Shown here one piece after another: positions 36,145 to 37,659 of a stretch of 37,659 bases of DNA. The translations under genes were made by a program, and so were the position numbers. Position 1 is the stretch's first letter. The number at the start of each line of letters is the position of its first letter. This stretch comes from Endomicrobium sp. (lineage in GTDB: Bacteria; Elusimicrobiota; Endomicrobiia; Endomicrobiales; Endomicrobiaceae), in the NCBI GenBank assembly GCA_031264325.1, contig JAISEE010000015.1, forward strand, positions 1-37,659, given 5' to 3'. The notes under the pieces are model-generated. The model was not told the origin of the DNA and made no database searches. It saw only the letters and a program-made list of their open reading frames with translations.

Positions 36145-36749
36145 TCAAATCTTTTCCGATAAAACAATATCAGCTTCTTCTTCGGTTTTTTTTCTTAAGT
36201 GATAATAAGTGATAATAAGATTTTAAAACATCCTGTTTGCCTTTGCTGTTTAAAAAACAGGCAAGACGTTCAAATGAAAAACTAAAAAAACATTTTCTGG
36301 CTTGAAACGATTGAATATGTCTAACAAGATTGAAAATTTATCTATATATAGAGTTTTACCTATATTTAATATTACTTAAATTTTATATTTAAATCTTATA
36401 TTTATGTTTGATTTAAAAATGTTTATTTTTAATTTCTATTTAAGATATGCCAAGATCAACTCTTTCATTAATATTTAATGTGTTAGAGTATATTCATTAC
36501 AAGTATTATTTAAATTTTTAAGTTTTGGAAATCCATATTTGTCTTGAAGATATAATTTATAAGTATTTTATTTAAATTTACAAAGGCTTTGTTTTTAAAA
36601 GTGTTTTATACGGTAACTTTAAAGAATTGTTTTTTTGACTTTTAAAAGTAACCTTCTTAATGAATTTTATAATTAATATTGATAAACTCATTTTGCCGGT
36701 GAGTTTTAGAAGTATTTTCTACTCTTATAGTTTTTGCTGAAACTTTCAT
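36145..36749 (-). pseudogene. Probable relic of a ~200-residue protein gene, family unknown
   Basis: Reading from 36749 down, a start MKVSAKTIRVENTSKTHR opens a 30-codon frame, then the sequence is broken. From about 36370 it reads GKTLYIDKFSILLDIFNRF...KPENVF, which continues as FFSFSFERLACFLNSKGKQ if one base is restored to the A7 run (T7 on this strand) at 36284-36290. It continues again as DVLKSYYHLRKKTEEEADIV...LSEKI-stop if one copy of the 10-base tandem repeat at 36197-36216 is removed. Two small lesions thus reconnect about 70 codons to a stop at 36145. The upstream third is too eroded to join. I do not recognise the family. Confidence 0.4.
36197..36216. repeat. Tandem 10-base duplication
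   Basis: AAGTGATAAT occurs twice in a row, followed by AAG of a third partial copy. Removing one copy restores a - strand reading frame, so it looks like a frameshifting slippage duplication. Confidence 0.85.
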
Positions 36750-37303
36750 TTTTTTTCTTGATAATTAAGAATTTTATTTTTATACTTAACTTGGAAATTT
36801 GATATAAAGTAGATTTATCCTATTTATCCTCAAAAATATTTTTTGTACATACTATTGTGTGAATTTGCGTTTATTTGTGATGTTTACTCAAGTTTTATAA
36901 ATTTTTACAGAAAATCTCATATTAAAAGCAAATTCAGCATATTTAGTTTTTTTTGTGAAATATTTCTATTAACTCTGGTTTATCTATTTTATATTTTTTA
37001 TAAAATTCATCAAATGAAAATAATATTTTTATCTTTTTAATACATTTTATACATTATGGCTATAGTTTGTATATTTTATCTAAATTCATATTTTTTACGA
37101 TTTTAAAAAGGTTTACATGTCTCATACGAAAATAATTTTTACTTCTAACTTCTCTATATCTTAACTATGATTGTGATATTTTGTTTAATTTACTTATCGT
37201 AAAATAGCATTATTGTTATGAGATTTGTTTAATGATTCCAAATTATATAAAGTTTTAACAAACAAGATCATCAAGGAAATTTTTTTGTTGTCTACAGCTA
37301 GAA

Positions 37304-37376
<73 letters not shown>

Positions 37377-37412
37377 ATTAACCATATGTTATTAGTCTAT
37401 ATAAATTATAAA

Positions 37413-37441
37413 ATTATACTGAGAGTTAGCTGAAATGTCAA
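37413..37441 (-). promoter_or_regulatory. Perfect consensus promoter of tRNA-Ala
   Basis: On the - strand TTGACA (37441-37436) and TATAAT (37418-37413) are separated by exactly 17 bases. Start near 37406 leaves about 30 bases of leader before the tRNA. This is the best sigma-70-type promoter in the window. Confidence 0.85.
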
Positions 37442-37659
37442 ATAGAATGGATTATAATTTCAAGCTTTGGATGTTTATTAAGTTGCTTTAACTATCTGCC
37501 CATTTAATAACTTAGTGTTTTAAATGTAAATTATAGTGCAAATTGAAAATATGTTATTATATGTTTTATATTTATGGTAGTTTTTATAGCACAGTGTGCT
37601 TAAATTAAATATTCATTATATTTCATTTGTAAAACAATTTTGTTGTTTTTTTATATTTT
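37442..37659 (+). other. Right edge, no gene seen
   Basis: AT-rich sequence with stops in all frames; no RNA gene or terminator recognised before the window ends. Confidence 0.5.

Larger units (their letters stand above)
34963..37303 (+). other. Gene-free stretch of 2.3 kb after priA
   Basis: No intact gene. An 84-codon frame at 35306-35560 starts with GTG, has a hydrophobic second half and no recognisable family or ribosome site; length alone is near what AT-rich sequence gives by chance. A relic on the - strand (36145-36749) and a 10-base tandem repeat are listed separately. CCTGTTT (36232-36238)/AAACAGG (36255-36261) is an inverted repeat inside that relic. No terminator for the gmk-priA operon is evident. 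Confidence 0.5.

Noticed and set aside
36197-36216. Tandem repeat as a start of a CRISPR or other array
   Set aside because: Only two direct copies of 10 bases with no spacers.

Overview
The window is strongly AT-rich bacterial chromosome carrying conserved core genes in compact co-directional operons, separated by long gene-free stretches of up to 2.3 kb. Almost everything is on the + strand; only tRNA-Ala, its promoter and one suspected gene relic are on the - strand. The dcw gene order, a meso-diaminopimelate type MurE, tRNAs without encoded CCA and gene-free regions that look decayed suggest a host-associated bacterium with an eroding genome. An Elusimicrobia (Endomicrobium-like) termite-gut symbiont is my best guess, but it is inferred from overall character and was not tested.

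Layout. (1) 1-2715: the C-terminal part of a second PriA-like helicase running in from the left edge, tRNA-Ile(CAU), a decayed copy of that tRNA, a zinc-ribbon protein gene, and the RNase P RNA, whose outer stem overlaps the zinc-ribbon gene's stop codon. (2) 2983-13456: a division and cell-wall cluster, rsmH-ftsL-ftsI-murE-murF-mraY-murD-ftsW-murG, with mostly overlapping or nearly abutting genes. It makes lipid II and the septal polymerase/transpeptidase pair. mraZ is missing in front, and murC, murB, ddl, ftsQ, ftsA and ftsZ do not follow. (3) 14000-16030: uvrB alone, then a strong promoter with no gene behind it, then tRNA-Phe and tRNA-Thr. (4) 17630-24357: yggS-proC-yggU-ileS-lspA-lgt-rluD, an operon mixing PLP and proline metabolism, translation and lipoprotein maturation. 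(5) 24358-26470: 2.1 kb without a gene. (6) 26471-34962: valS, rdgB, tRNA-Pro, then gmk-rpoZ-coaC-coaB-udg-priA, covering nucleotide supply, RNA polymerase omega, coenzyme A synthesis (split into two genes), uracil repair and replication restart. (7) 34963-37659: 2.3 kb without an intact gene, including a probable frameshifted relic on the - strand, then tRNA-Ala(GGC) on the - strand with a perfect consensus promoter.

I found no prophage, CRISPR array, insertion sequence or defence system. The most interesting points are the second PriA, the tRNA-Ile relic in the probable 5' leader of the zinc-ribbon/RNase P RNA unit, the promoter without a gene at 16034, the split coaBC, the divergent uracil-DNA glycosylase, and the recurrent extended -10 element TGnTATAAT in front of transcription units.
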